A stretch of 64,000 bases of DNA from Roseibium sp. MMSF_3412. GTDB taxonomy: Bacteria; Pseudomonadota; Alphaproteobacteria; Rhizobiales; Stappiaceae. The position numbers were made by a program, and so were the translations under genes. Below are positions 1-7,915 of the stretch, in pieces. The notes below the pieces were generated by a model. It searched no databases. It was not told the DNA's origin and saw nothing but the letters and a program-made list of their open reading frames with translations. Every line of letters starts with the position of its first letter. The first letter of the stretch is position 1. Location of the stretch: NCBI RefSeq assembly GCF_030733265.1, contig NZ_JASHJI010000023.1, positions 1 to 64,000 of the forward strand, given 5' to 3'.

Positions 1-774
1 ACGGAGACCTTCACCTATGTCGCCAGCGACGGTGCGGGCAATTCCGAACCGGCAACGGTGACGATCACCATTGAAGGCTCGCACGACAACACCGCGCCGG
101 TTTCTGCCGACGATGGCTATACGGTCGACGAGGACGGTCTGCTGACCGGCGAGAACCTTCTGGCCAATGACACGGATGCGGACGGTGACGCACTTTCGAT
201 TGCTTCTGTCAACGGCTCGTCGGCGTCGGTGGGGTCTCAGATCGTGCTTGAGTCCGGTGCGCTGCTGACGGTCAACGCCGACGGCACGTTCTCCTATGAC
301 CAGAACGGTGCGTTCGACGATCTGGGCGATGAGGAAACCGCAACGGAGACCTTCACCTATGTCACCAGCGACGGTGCGGGCAATTCCGAACCGGCAACGG
401 TGACGATCACCATTGAAGGCTCGCACGACAACACCGCGCCGGTTTCCGCCGACGATGGCTATACGGTCGACGAGGACGGTCTGCTGACCGGCGAGAACCT
501 TCTGGCCAATGACACGGATGCGGACGGCGACGCACTTTCGATTGCTTCGGTCAACGGCTCGTCGGCGTCGGTGGGGTCTCAGATTGTACTGGAGTCCGGT
601 GCGCTGCTGACGGTCAATGCGGACGGCACGTTCTCCTATGATCAGAACGGTGCGTTCGATCAACTGGGCGATGAGGAAACCGCGACGGAGACCTTCACCT
701 ATGTCGCCAGCGACGGTGCGGGCAATTCCGAACCGGCAACGGTGACGATCACCATTGAAGGCTCGCACGACAAT
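1..774 (+). repeat. Near-identical 342-bp tandem repeats in coding DNA
   Basis: The string acggagaccttcacctat recurs at 1, 343 and 685, an exact 342-bp period in frame. The copies differ at only a few bases, for example gtcgcc versus gtcacc after that string. The third copy keeps identity only to about base 774, then passes into a diverged version of the same domain. Such low divergence suggests recent duplication or gene conversion, and also makes the copy number prone to assembly error. Confidence 0.9.
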
Positions 775-2340
775 AGAAGTCCGGACGCAGTTGATGATGC
801 GTTCAGTGTCGCCGAAAGCGGTTCCATTTCGGCCAACCTGTTTTCCAACGATACGGATGCCGACAACGACGCCCTCACGGTCGTAGACGTCAACGGCATT
901 GCCGCCAACGTGGGCAGCGAGATTACTCTGGCGTCCGGGGCACGGCTCACGGTCAATGCAGACGGTACGTTCGACTATGACCCGAACGGCGCATTTGACG
1001 GGCTTGAGACGGGCGAAACCGGGGCTGACAGTTTCACCTACCAAGTTTCCGATGGCCAGGGTGGTTTCGATACGGCGACGGTGAACCTGAGCATTGACGG
1101 CGAGACGCCTCCCGCTGATGAACCACCTGCCGACGACCCGCCTCCGGACAAGCCTCCAGTCGAAGAACCGCTTCCAGATCCGATCCCCGGGACGGACAAG
1201 CCTGTCGTGATTGATTTCGAAGGTCTGGCGCCCGGCGCCTACACCGGAGAAGCAGGGTTTTCATTGACGGGTGTCGACGTCGCCACAGAAGGACAACTTT
1301 CCGGGAACCTTTCCGGCGCCACCACCGGTTTCACGATCACGGCCGGCGGTTCGGATTTCGATCTCGACAGTCTTCTGCTTCAGTCGGAAACTCGCCGCGC
1401 GCGGGTTAAGATCGAAGCCTATGACGATGGAGAACTCGTTGGCAGTGTGAAGGCCCGGATCAATTCGAAAGGTGTGTTTGAACTCGAACTCGACGAGAGG
1501 TTTGACAGTGTCGACGAGGTCGTGGTGACGTCGCGCCGGGACAAGCCTTTCTATATCGATGACGTGTCGCTGGTGTTGGAGGCCGGGGGAGCCGTCGGTG
1601 GCAATGCGGATCCGGTCGCCGCCAATGACATCTATGCGACCAGCGAGACCGGCGTGGTCAGCGGACGCCTTCTCGACAATGACAGCGATGCCGACGGTGG
1701 AGAAATCACCCTGCAGACCCTGGCTGGCCGTTCCGACGGGACAGCAATGCTTGCGTCCGGTGCGGTTGTCACATTCGCGAGCGACGGCACGTTCACCTAT
1801 GATCCGAACGGCGCGTTCGATCGACTTTACGAGGGCGAAACGGCAACCGATGTCTTCGTCTACGAAATGTCAGACGGCAACGGAGGCACCGACACGGCGG
1901 AGGTCGAGATCACGATTGAAGGCGAAGGTGCCGCGCCCGTTGAAACGCATATCGGCTTCGAAGACGGGTCGCCCTGCCGCTGGTTCGATGAAGAAGACGA
2001 GTTTGTTTTTGCCAACACCTATGTGACGAACCGTTCGCGCGGCGTCGCGGAGGGTGATCTTGCAGGACGCAGTTACGGTGACAGTCTGTCCTTTGCGCGT
2101 TCCGACGGCGAGAGCTTCGATTTCGAGGAGGCCGTCTTTACGCTGATCGGACGGGGCAAGACAACGGTGACAATCGAAGGCTACCTGGATGGCGAACTCG
2201 TCGGCGCGGAAGACTTCCGTTTCCGTGCCAACAAGGAAAAAATGCTATCGTTGTCGGACGAGATATTCGATGAGGTCGACGAGGTTGTCGTAACGTCCAA
2301 GTATGGTGTCATTCTCGATGACATGACGCTGCTCGTCTGA
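1..2340 (+). CDS. Cadherin-like/VCBS repeat surface protein, 3' part
   Basis: The reading frame is open from the first base, so the 5' end lies outside the window; 779 residues are visible. It starts with two full repeats of exactly 342 bp (114 aa) and a third that diverges near base 775. Each repeat has the NDTDADGDAL core and ends in a VTITIEGSHDN strand, as in VCBS/Ig-like cadherin domains. A proline- and acid-rich linker (about 1105-1195) follows, then a beta-rich domain (about 1200-1590), one more repeat (about 1605-1925) and a second beta-rich domain (about 1945-2337). The two beta-rich domains resemble each other: both have a DGELVG motif and end in DEVVVTS followed by a DD-rich strand, like C-terminal carbohydrate-binding or anchoring modules. 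Family knowledge suggests a large secreted or surface adhesin, possibly type I secreted. No RTX nonapeptides are visible, so the export route is inferred. Confidence 0.8.
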   Translation, partial: TETFTYVASDGAGNSEPATVTITIEGSHDNTAPVSADDGYTVDEDGLLTGENLLANDTDADGDALSIASVNGSSASVGSQIVLESGALLTVNADGTFSYDQNGAFDDLGDEETATETFTYVTSDGAGNSEPATVTITIEGSHDNTAPVSADDGYTVDEDGLLTGENLLANDTDADGDALSIASVNGSSASVGSQIVLESGALLTVNADGTFSYDQNGAFDQLGDEETATETFTYVASDGAGNSEPATVTITIEGSHDNRSPDAVDDAFSVAESGSISANLFSNDTDADNDALTVVDVNGIAANVGSEITLASGARLTVNADGTFDYDPNGAFDGLETGETGADSFTYQVSDGQGGFDTATVNLSIDGETPPADEPPADDPPPDKPPVEEPLPDPIPGTDKPVVIDFEGLAPGAYTGEAGFSLTGVDVATEGQLSGNLSGATTGFTITAGGSDFDLDSLLLQSETRRARVKIEAYDDGELVGSVKARINSKGVFELELDERFDSVDEVVVTSRRDKPFYIDDVSLVLEAGGAVGGNADPVAANDIYATSETGVVSGRLLDNDSDADGGEITLQTLAGRSDGTAMLASGAVVTFASDGTFTYDPNGAFDRLYEGETATDVFVYEMSDGNGGTDTAEVEITIEGEGAAPVETHIGFEDGSPCRWFDEEDEFVFANTYVTNRSRGVAEGDLAGRSYGDSLSFARSDGESFDFEEAVFTLIGRGKTTVTIEGYLDGELVGAEDFRFRANKEKMLSLSDEIFDEVDEVVVTSKYGVILDDMTLLV

Positions 2341-2391
2341 TCCGCGAGGCAACCGACCCGGTTCGCCTCCGCGTACCGTTGCCGTTATCCG

Positions 2392-3120
2392 TCAACCGAT
2401 CAGGAAACCGGGAAGATCGGCAGCGCTTTCCAGCACGATGTCCGCATGCGGTTCGAGATCTTCACGCCGGCTGGTGCCTGTCAGGACGCCGATCGTCAGG
2501 CCGGCACCGGCTGCGCGCGCCATGTCAATGTCGTGCATGTTGTCGCCGATGACGGCAATTCGTGAGGCGGGAAGATCAATCGCAGCCGAAAATCCGTGCA
2601 CCATTCCAGGTTCGGGCTTTGGGCCGTGACCTGTGTCGTAGCCGGTGACGAAGGAAAAACGTGGCTCCAGTCCGGTGCCGGCGAGAAACGCGCGGATCGC
2701 TGCCTCGCTGTCGCTGGAGGCAACACCGAGTGTGTAGTTGCGTGCCCGGAGTGTGTCGACAGCCTCACGTATCCCAGGCAAGGGCTCTGAATCATGCATC
2801 CTGTCGATGAACAGTCGATCAAGCTTCGCTGTCAGTTCCTCAAGCCCGAAACTGGCGCCGCCGGCGATCCAGGCCTCGGCGATCTCCTCCGTGTTGCCGG
2901 CGGCAAGCAACGAGCCTGCTGCCGGTTTGCCTGTTGCCGGGTCGAGGCCGGAGGCCAGAAGAAAGCGCTCGGTGTCCGATGGTTCATCCCTGGCGGCGAT
3001 GCTTGCGGCTTGCCGGTAGACCGGTCCCCAGGTTGCATCGAAATCGAGCAAGGTGCCGTCCTTGTCAAAGAGGACTGCGGTGATTTCCGCTTTCCTTCTG
3101 TGCAAATCTTCTGACGTCAT
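2392..3120 (-). CDS. HAD-superfamily phosphatase (phosphoglycolate phosphatase-like)
   Basis: A 242-aa haloacid dehalogenase-type hydrolase. Motif I is DKDGTLL (nucleophile D19, acid D21 with start M1 at 3120), motif III is the lysine of GPKPEPGM, and motif IV is IGDNMHDIDMARAAG, which binds magnesium. The insert between motif I and the core is a helical C1-type cap, as in phosphoglycolate phosphatase (Gph) and related enzymes; the true substrate cannot be told. The ATG at 3120 is preferred over an in-frame GTG at 3171 because the extra 17 residues are polar and unlike the family, although the AAGGAG before 3120 is rather distant (14 nt). It lies downstream of prfH on the same strand but is not tightly coupled. 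Confidence 0.85.
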   Translation of the reverse strand: MTSEDLHRRKAEITAVLFDKDGTLLDFDATWGPVYRQAASIAARDEPSDTERFLLASGLDPATGKPAAGSLLAAGNTEEIAEAWIAGGASFGLEELTAKLDRLFIDRMHDSEPLPGIREAVDTLRARNYTLGVASSDSEAAIRAFLAGTGLEPRFSFVTGYDTGHGPKPEPGMVHGFSAAIDLPASRIAVIGDNMHDIDMARAAGAGLTIGVLTGTSRREDLEPHADIVLESAADLPGFLIG

Positions 3121-3188
3121 TGGCTGGTCTTGATCTCCTTGTAAGTTTGTGTGGCTCAAGCTTAGTCGCACAAGTTCCGGCGGCGATG

Positions 3189-3881
3189 CTACCCGTGTTT
3201 TCTCCGCATGATCTGTATTCGTGCCAAATTTCCCATGCGACGCGGGACTTCCGCGAACCCATCGCCCTTGAAGACACGCAGGGGATTGCCGCGCTCCAAT
3301 CGGCGGTGCAAGCGGTTTTGCGCTGACCGGTCATTGGCACGGCTTCCCTCCTGCCTCAGCACGAAAAGCATCCTGAGCCGGTCGAGCGCAACTTGGCGGT
3401 TCCTGTGCTGTGAGCGTTCATCGGTCGAGGCGGCGGCAAGGCCGCTCGGCAGATGCGTGATCCGGACGCCACTGTCGGTGGTGTTCTGGTGCTGACCGCC
3501 AGGTCCGCCAGAGCGGAATGTCTCAATCCTGAGTGACCCGGTGTCCAGTTCAAATTCCGGTGCATCGGACCACTCCACCTCGAAGACACCGATGAACCAG
3601 TTCTGCCGCTTGTGATGCGGACGGAACGGGCTTTTTGAGACCCATTTTATCGTGCCCAACCAGTTTTCGGCGAATTGAGCGGCGCCGGAACCGATTACTG
3701 TCACCAAGGCAGAGGAGGGGTCTTTGCCACGGGTGCGTATTGCGACTTCTGCCGCAAAGCGCAGTTCTGCCTGATCTGCTTCGGCTTTCATCCGGCGCAG
3801 GACGTGCGCGACGGCCCGCTGGCATTCGCGCGGCCCGTCTCCGCTTGTCACGAGCAGATGTTTGCGAAGGGAAGCCGTCAT
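3189..3881 (-). CDS. prfH: Peptide chain release factor H-like protein
   Basis: A 230-aa class I release factor paralogue that keeps only the catalytic RF-1 domain. The peptidyl-tRNA hydrolysis motif is seen as SGGPGGQHQNTTDSGVRITH (GGQ at residues 128-130). The stop-codon recognition domains of RF1/RF2 are absent, and a basic tail (MGNLARIQIMRRKHG) ends the protein. The start at 3881 overlaps the rtcB stop by 4 bp (ATGA), so the two genes are almost certainly translationally coupled; an upstream alternative start would lie deep inside rtcB. Family knowledge: PrfH acts with an RtcB-type ligase on ribosomes nicked in the decoding centre, releasing the nascent chain so that the rRNA can be resealed. 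Function here is by homology. Confidence 0.9.
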   Translation of the reverse strand: MTASLRKHLLVTSGDGPRECQRAVAHVLRRMKAEADQAELRFAAEVAIRTRGKDPSSALVTVIGSGAAQFAENWLGTIKWVSKSPFRPHHKRQNWFIGVFEVEWSDAPEFELDTGSLRIETFRSGGPGGQHQNTTDSGVRITHLPSGLAAASTDERSQHRNRQVALDRLRMLFVLRQEGSRANDRSAQNRLHRRLERGNPLRVFKGDGFAEVPRRMGNLARIQIMRRKHG

Positions 3882-5074
3882 CTTTCGCCCCTTCGTCTGG
3901 TCATCCGGTTCCGCTTTTCCCGCCTGGCGGTCAAAAGGTCCTCGCTGATCGCCTTCTTGAAGGTCAGAAGCGGTTTCAATGTCGCCGCACAATCGGCAAG
4001 CCTGTTGGAGCGCAAATCTTCCAGTACCTGGCCGGGGTCCTTATAGGCGCCCGGTGCCTCCTCAACCAGAAGCTGACGGTCCTCGCAAATCACCTGCCCG
4101 CCGAACGATGTGCGCACGAGGCCCTCCCGTTCCGACCGGGTTGCGCCCGCGCGCCCGGTCATCGACCGGCGATCGTATTTGCGCCCCGAGCCGTGGGCCA
4201 GCGAGGCAAGCGCTTCGAGCTTGTCCATCCGGGGAGCCAGCAGATAACTGAATGCGTCCCTCGACCCGGCAAGCGGAACCAGAGGGCCGTCGGCTTTCGC
4301 GGCTCCCTTCCTGTGCAGCAGCAAGCCCCGGTAGCCTTCGATCAGGTTGTGAGGTGCATCACAGATCAGGCGCAGGTCGGCGCGCAGTGCCCCGGCGGCC
4401 CTCTCGGCGATCAACAGCCTGTTGAGGCTGGCCCAACGCACCGCGTCACCATGCGCGGAAAGATAGGCCTTGCCTGCAGGCCCCTCCGGATCAAGCCCGG
4501 AAAACCCGTTCAGCGCAGACCCGAACACCGCCGTGCCAAGCGACCGGGACCCGGAATGCACCAGCAGCACCAGGTCTCCCTTCTTCAGATCCAGATCCGC
4601 CGGAAGGAAGCTCTCGTTTGCCTCGTCCACCATCTGCAATTCGCAAAAATGGTTGCCGCCCCCAATGGTGCCGAGAGCCTTGGGATGGAGGTCGTGCGCA
4701 AGACCTTGAGCGGCAAGGCGTTCGCTTGCGTCTCCGCTCCACGGCCCTTCAAGCATGCGGAACTTCTGCGCCGCCTTGTCAATCCGCAGCTTTCGGGCCG
4801 GCAGGTCGAGCGCAAAGAGGCACATGCCGCAGCCGATATCGTTGCCGATCAGCTGAGGATAGATGCGATCTGCCAGGATTGCGCTGCCAACCGGCCCGTA
4901 TTTGCCCGGATGCAAATCCGGAAACGCAGCGACCTGAGAGACGCCGGCCATTTCAGACACGTGGTCGAGCTGCTCTTCGGCGGCGCCTTCGATCCAGGTC
5001 TTGCTTGAATAAAATCGATGGACGGGCGCAGCATCAATTGATGGCGACGGCCCCTCCGTTTGAGAAGTGCCCAT
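3878..5074 (-). CDS. rtcB: RtcB-family RNA ligase paired with PrfH
   Basis: A 398-aa RtcB homologue, which joins 2',3'-cyclic phosphate (or 3'-phosphate) and 5'-OH RNA ends using GTP and manganese. Visible motifs are DLHPGK, NDIGCGMCLF (metal-binding Cys82), GTIGGGNHFCEL, LVHSGSRSLG, and a C-terminal AHGSGRKYDRR segment carrying the guanylylated histidine. It is shorter than the canonical RtcB of about 408 aa and lacks an archease neighbour. Pairing with prfH through a 4-bp overlap marks it as the RtcB2 type. The ATG at 5074 has AAGG six bases upstream; extension to 5146 gives a non-conserved leader. Confidence 0.9.
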   Translation of the reverse strand: MGTSQTEGPSPSIDAAPVHRFYSSKTWIEGAAEEQLDHVSEMAGVSQVAAFPDLHPGKYGPVGSAILADRIYPQLIGNDIGCGMCLFALDLPARKLRIDKAAQKFRMLEGPWSGDASERLAAQGLAHDLHPKALGTIGGGNHFCELQMVDEANESFLPADLDLKKGDLVLLVHSGSRSLGTAVFGSALNGFSGLDPEGPAGKAYLSAHGDAVRWASLNRLLIAERAAGALRADLRLICDAPHNLIEGYRGLLLHRKGAAKADGPLVPLAGSRDAFSYLLAPRMDKLEALASLAHGSGRKYDRRSMTGRAGATRSEREGLVRTSFGGQVICEDRQLLVEEAPGAYKDPGQVLEDLRSNRLADCAATLKPLLTFKKAISEDLLTARREKRNRMTRRRGER

Positions 5075-5447
5075 TTGGGAACCTTTTTGAAAACAGGGTG
5101 CGTTTCGGGTGCAAGTCCAGCTTGCCCCGGAGTGCCTCAACCGCACCGCATACGCGGATCAGTACAGGTTTGCCGCCTTCTTGGGCGCGCGCAACATGGT
5201 CGTCATGTGTCCTGGTCCCGTTTTCAAAAACTGTCGCACAGTCTGGTGCGATGCGAGCTAGATAAGCGCGCCTGAGTCCGTTCGCAAGCGGCAAGACGCA
5301 TTATCAGGGGTTTTGCCTGTCCCTGTTGCCGGCCTGCAACGCGCCCGCAAGCCAGGTTTTCCCGCCCGGCCGAAATGCAAATCAGGCGCACCCTTGGATG
5401 CGCCTGATGCCTTTCAGTCCGCTCGTGTCCGGTTCCGGACAGTTCCG
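5075..5447. other. Intergenic spacer upstream of rtcB
   Basis: About 370 bp between the rtcB start and the stop of the YHS protein gene. It contains the YHS gene terminator and presumably the rtcB promoter. Open frames through it show no recognisable domain or codon pattern. No RNA gene was seen. Confidence 0.5.
5381..5408 (-). terminator. Rho-independent-like terminator of the YHS gene
   Basis: Perfect 10-bp stem ATCAGGCGCA/TGCGCCTGAT with an 8-nt loop, about 40 bp after the stop. On the minus strand it is followed by an interrupted T-rich stretch (TTTGCATTTC). Confidence 0.65.
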
Positions 5448-5933
5448 TCAGAGATCCTTCGCGGCGGTCGTGCGGATCTTCTTCCAGTTCTCCTCAGCCT
5501 TGGCGATGGTACCGGCCTCATCCTTCTGGAACGCGCGGAAGATCTCCTCGTTCAGGAACAGGTACAGCTTGTCGTCGACAATGGCGGCGTATTGCGGATC
5601 GCCATCGAATTTCTTGCCAACGGAGACACCGAATGTGCAGAAGCCACCGTTCTGGGGCAGATAGGCCGCCGGATCGGCGGTGAATGTGTCCATGGTTTCC
5701 TTCGACGAGAAGTAGTAGGCAACACCGTCGTGAACCGCGGTGTGATTGGCCGCACCATCGATCCGGTTGCCGAGATCGACGAAGGCGACAGGGTCGACGC
5801 CGTGCATGCCGAGCGGAGCTCCGGCGGCGGTCAGGCCGTTGGATGTGTTGTACTCGTCCGCTGCAAAGCCCGGGCTGGAGAGGGTGGCGACGCCAAGCAA
5901 CGCTGCGGCGATGAGTGTTTTTGAGAAGGACAT
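5448..5933 (-). CDS. Exported YHS domain protein
   Basis: A 161-aa protein with an N-terminal signal peptide (MSFSKTLIAAALLGVATLSS, cleavage likely after PGFA). The mature part matches YHS-domain proteins: GVDPVAFVDLGN near the start, YYFSSKETMDTFTADPAAYLPQ in the middle, then GGFCTFGVSVGKKFDGDP. This arrangement is known from small periplasmic proteins that may bind metal, but no assayed function is known to me. It has a good ribosome binding site (AGGAG, 7 nt before the ATG) and its own terminator, so it looks monocistronic. Confidence 0.85.
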   Translation of the reverse strand: MSFSKTLIAAALLGVATLSSPGFAADEYNTSNGLTAAGAPLGMHGVDPVAFVDLGNRIDGAANHTAVHDGVAYYFSSKETMDTFTADPAAYLPQNGGFCTFGVSVGKKFDGDPQYAAIVDDKLYLFLNEEIFRAFQKDEAGTIAKAEENWKKIRTTAAKDL

Positions 5934-6072
5934 GTTGATTTCTCCTGGTCTGGATCTGAGGTCTGCTGGCGTTTTTTTTTACCAGCCGAGATCACCTTGC
6001 GTTCAGAAGGGCGAGAGATCCATGCGCGAAACATCGCCTGAATTTGCAGATCGTCCGGACCATGCCGGAAAA

Positions 6073-6103
6073 CGAAAAACACCGGCCGAAGGCCGGTGTT
6101 TTT
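6073..6103 (-). terminator. Strong hairpin terminator
   Basis: Perfect stem AAAAACACCGGCC/GGCCGGTGTTTTT around a GAA loop. It carries T-runs in both directions and lies 47 bp after the stop of the minus-strand membrane protein gene that ends at 6150. Confidence 0.85.
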
Positions 6104-6149
6104 CTTGCGACAGGTCTGGAAGGGGAGGCGCAGCTTGTTTGTGTCGTCT

Positions 6150-6521
6150 TCACGCCGCCTGTGGTGCGCCGGTCTCGGGTTTGTGCAGGGTAACGACCGT
6201 CAGGACAGCGAGCGCGTTGACGACATAATAGGCAAGGTCGATGCCCTTGAAACCGAGCACGAATGGTGCTGCCAGAAAGACCACACCAACCGCGAAATCG
6301 ACGATCAGGTGGAACGAATACGGCAGGACCCGGATGAGGCCGGTTTCGTGGTCGGTCAGGATGGTCAGGATCAGCGCTGCAACGCCGGTTGTGACCGAGA
6401 GCCAGAAGGCGAGCGGATTGGACTGTCCGAGACCCAGCAGCATGGGCAGTGCGATGAGGCCAATGGCGACCGGATAGTCGAGATAGGCGTGGATGGTCTT
6501 CGTGACAAAGCGGATGTTCAT
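6150..6521 (-). CDS. Small four-helix membrane protein (SPW-like)
   Basis: A 123-aa protein with about four hydrophobic segments (YPVAIGLIALPMLLGLG, the following FWLSVTTGVAALILTIL, FHLIVDFAVGVVFLAAPFVLG, and YYVVNALAVLTVVTL). Two similar halves with repeated LAAPFVLG/IALPMLLG patterns recall SPW-repeat membrane proteins (PF03779 type). The role is unknown. The start is supported by AAGGAG six bases before the ATG. It is divergent from the AraC-type regulator at 6701 and shares its 180-bp promoter region, so it may be that regulator's target. Confidence 0.7.
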   Translation of the reverse strand: MNIRFVTKTIHAYLDYPVAIGLIALPMLLGLGQSNPLAFWLSVTTGVAALILTILTDHETGLIRVLPYSFHLIVDFAVGVVFLAAPFVLGFKGIDLAYYVVNALAVLTVVTLHKPETGAPQAA

Positions 6522-6700
6522 GTCGTGCTCCTTCGTTGAGACGGGTGGGAGGCGTGTGCCCCATGAGCCTCAAGATGATCCGCCCATGTCGATTGTTCCA
6601 TGCACGAAAGTCCCTCAAAATTGACTGATCGTCCGCCGGGCTTGCGCTGCAACAACAGAAGCCGCAAAAAGGTGCAGGTCGATATTCGAGAAGACCAGAC

Positions 6701-7666
6701 ATGAAAAACGATGCCCTTAGTCAGATCCTGGATGCCCTGAAGCTGCGCGGATCTATCTACTTTCACACGAATTTCTCGCCGCCCTGGGCGGTGGCTGTTC
6801 CGGCCTTCGGCCATGTCGCCCGCTTTCACATGGCCATGCGCGGCTCCTGCTGGCTGAAGGTCGCGGGCTACGCGGCGCCCATCTATCTGGCAACCGGCGA
6901 TCTGGTGGTGATCCCGCATGGAGCTGCCCATGTACTGTGTGACGAACTCGGGCGCGAGGCGACGAGTGTCGACCGTGTTCTGCAGGAAACCGGATACACG
7001 GGCGAAGGCGCGCTCTATTACGGCGGACCGGAAGAGGAGCAAAGCTGCAAGCTGTTTTGCGGGCATTTCGAATTCGAGGATGGTTCCGTGCATCCGATCC
7101 TCGACGCGTTGCCGCCGGTCATCCATGTTCCCAATACCGAAACGCTGAACGCCCACTGGCTGGAAACGGTCATGCGCTTTGTTGCCAGCGAAGTACGCGC
7201 AAACCTGCCGGGAGCCGATGCCATCGTGCACCGGCTCACGGAGATTATCTTCATCCAGGTGGTGCGCACCTTTGTCGATCAGGAGGGTGACAGGGCAGGG
7301 TGCCTGGCCGCCGTTCTCAATCCGAAGCTGGGGCGCTCCATGTCCCGGATACATTCAGCGCCTGAGCAGCAATGGACCGTGGAGACGCTGGCACGGGAGG
7401 CGGGCATGTCGCGTACCGTTTTTGCGGAACGCTTTACCGATCTGGTCGGCATGACACCGCTCGCCTATGTCACGCACTGGCGCATGGAAAAGGCGCGCCG
7501 GGATCTACGCGATACGGACCTGCCGCTGATCGATATCGCGGAGAACATCGGCTACAGCTCCGAGGCCGCGTTCAACCGCGCGTTCAAGCGCCAGTTCAAC
7601 CAGACCCCCGGTCAGATGCGGCGCATGGCTTTAGCTCATACGGGTAACGCGACAAGTGAAATCTGA
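6701..7666 (+). CDS. AraC-family regulator with cupin sensor domain
   Basis: A 321-aa transcription factor. Residues 1-180 form a cupin-type ligand domain (HTNFSPPWAVAVPAFGHVARFH, then TGDLVVIPHGAAHVL), as in the AraC cupin_6 group. The C-terminal 100 residues hold two helix-turn-helix motifs, the second being IDIAENIGYSSEAAFNRAFK followed by FNQTPGQMRR. Regulators of this group often sit beside oxidoreductase or small membrane protein genes. Here the divergent membrane protein at 6150-6521 is the obvious candidate target. The ligand is unknown. Confidence 0.9.
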   Translation: MKNDALSQILDALKLRGSIYFHTNFSPPWAVAVPAFGHVARFHMAMRGSCWLKVAGYAAPIYLATGDLVVIPHGAAHVLCDELGREATSVDRVLQETGYTGEGALYYGGPEEEQSCKLFCGHFEFEDGSVHPILDALPPVIHVPNTETLNAHWLETVMRFVASEVRANLPGADAIVHRLTEIIFIQVVRTFVDQEGDRAGCLAAVLNPKLGRSMSRIHSAPEQQWTVETLAREAGMSRTVFAERFTDLVGMTPLAYVTHWRMEKARRDLRDTDLPLIDIAENIGYSSEAAFNRAFKRQFNQTPGQMRRMALAHTGNATSEI

Positions 7667-7915
7667 TTTGAAGCCGCTATCTATTTTGTGAATTGAGTAA
7701 TCTGTCGATAGTTTTTCATAGTGTGACTTCCACCACAGACCGTCTTTCCCGGTTGCCTATTTTGGCTTTGTCTTTGTCAGGAACGGGCATGCGGCTGAGG
7801 AAGCAGAAATGCCGTTCAATTGAAAAACTTGTTGGCATTGTTTTGCCGCGGCCAATCCGGCCTGGTCGACTGAGCGACGGCTCGTTCAGTCTAGAAAATT
7901 GCAGGAATGAATTAT

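Noticed and set aside
3635..5008. A 457-aa plus-strand open frame over rtcB/prfH
   Set aside because: It runs antisense to two genes with clear family motifs and has no recognisable domain; it is a high-GC shadow.
5034..5294. An 86-aa minus-strand frame upstream of rtcB
   Set aside because: It overlaps the rtcB start, no family recognised, and no good ribosome binding site; the text is compatible with noncoding DNA.
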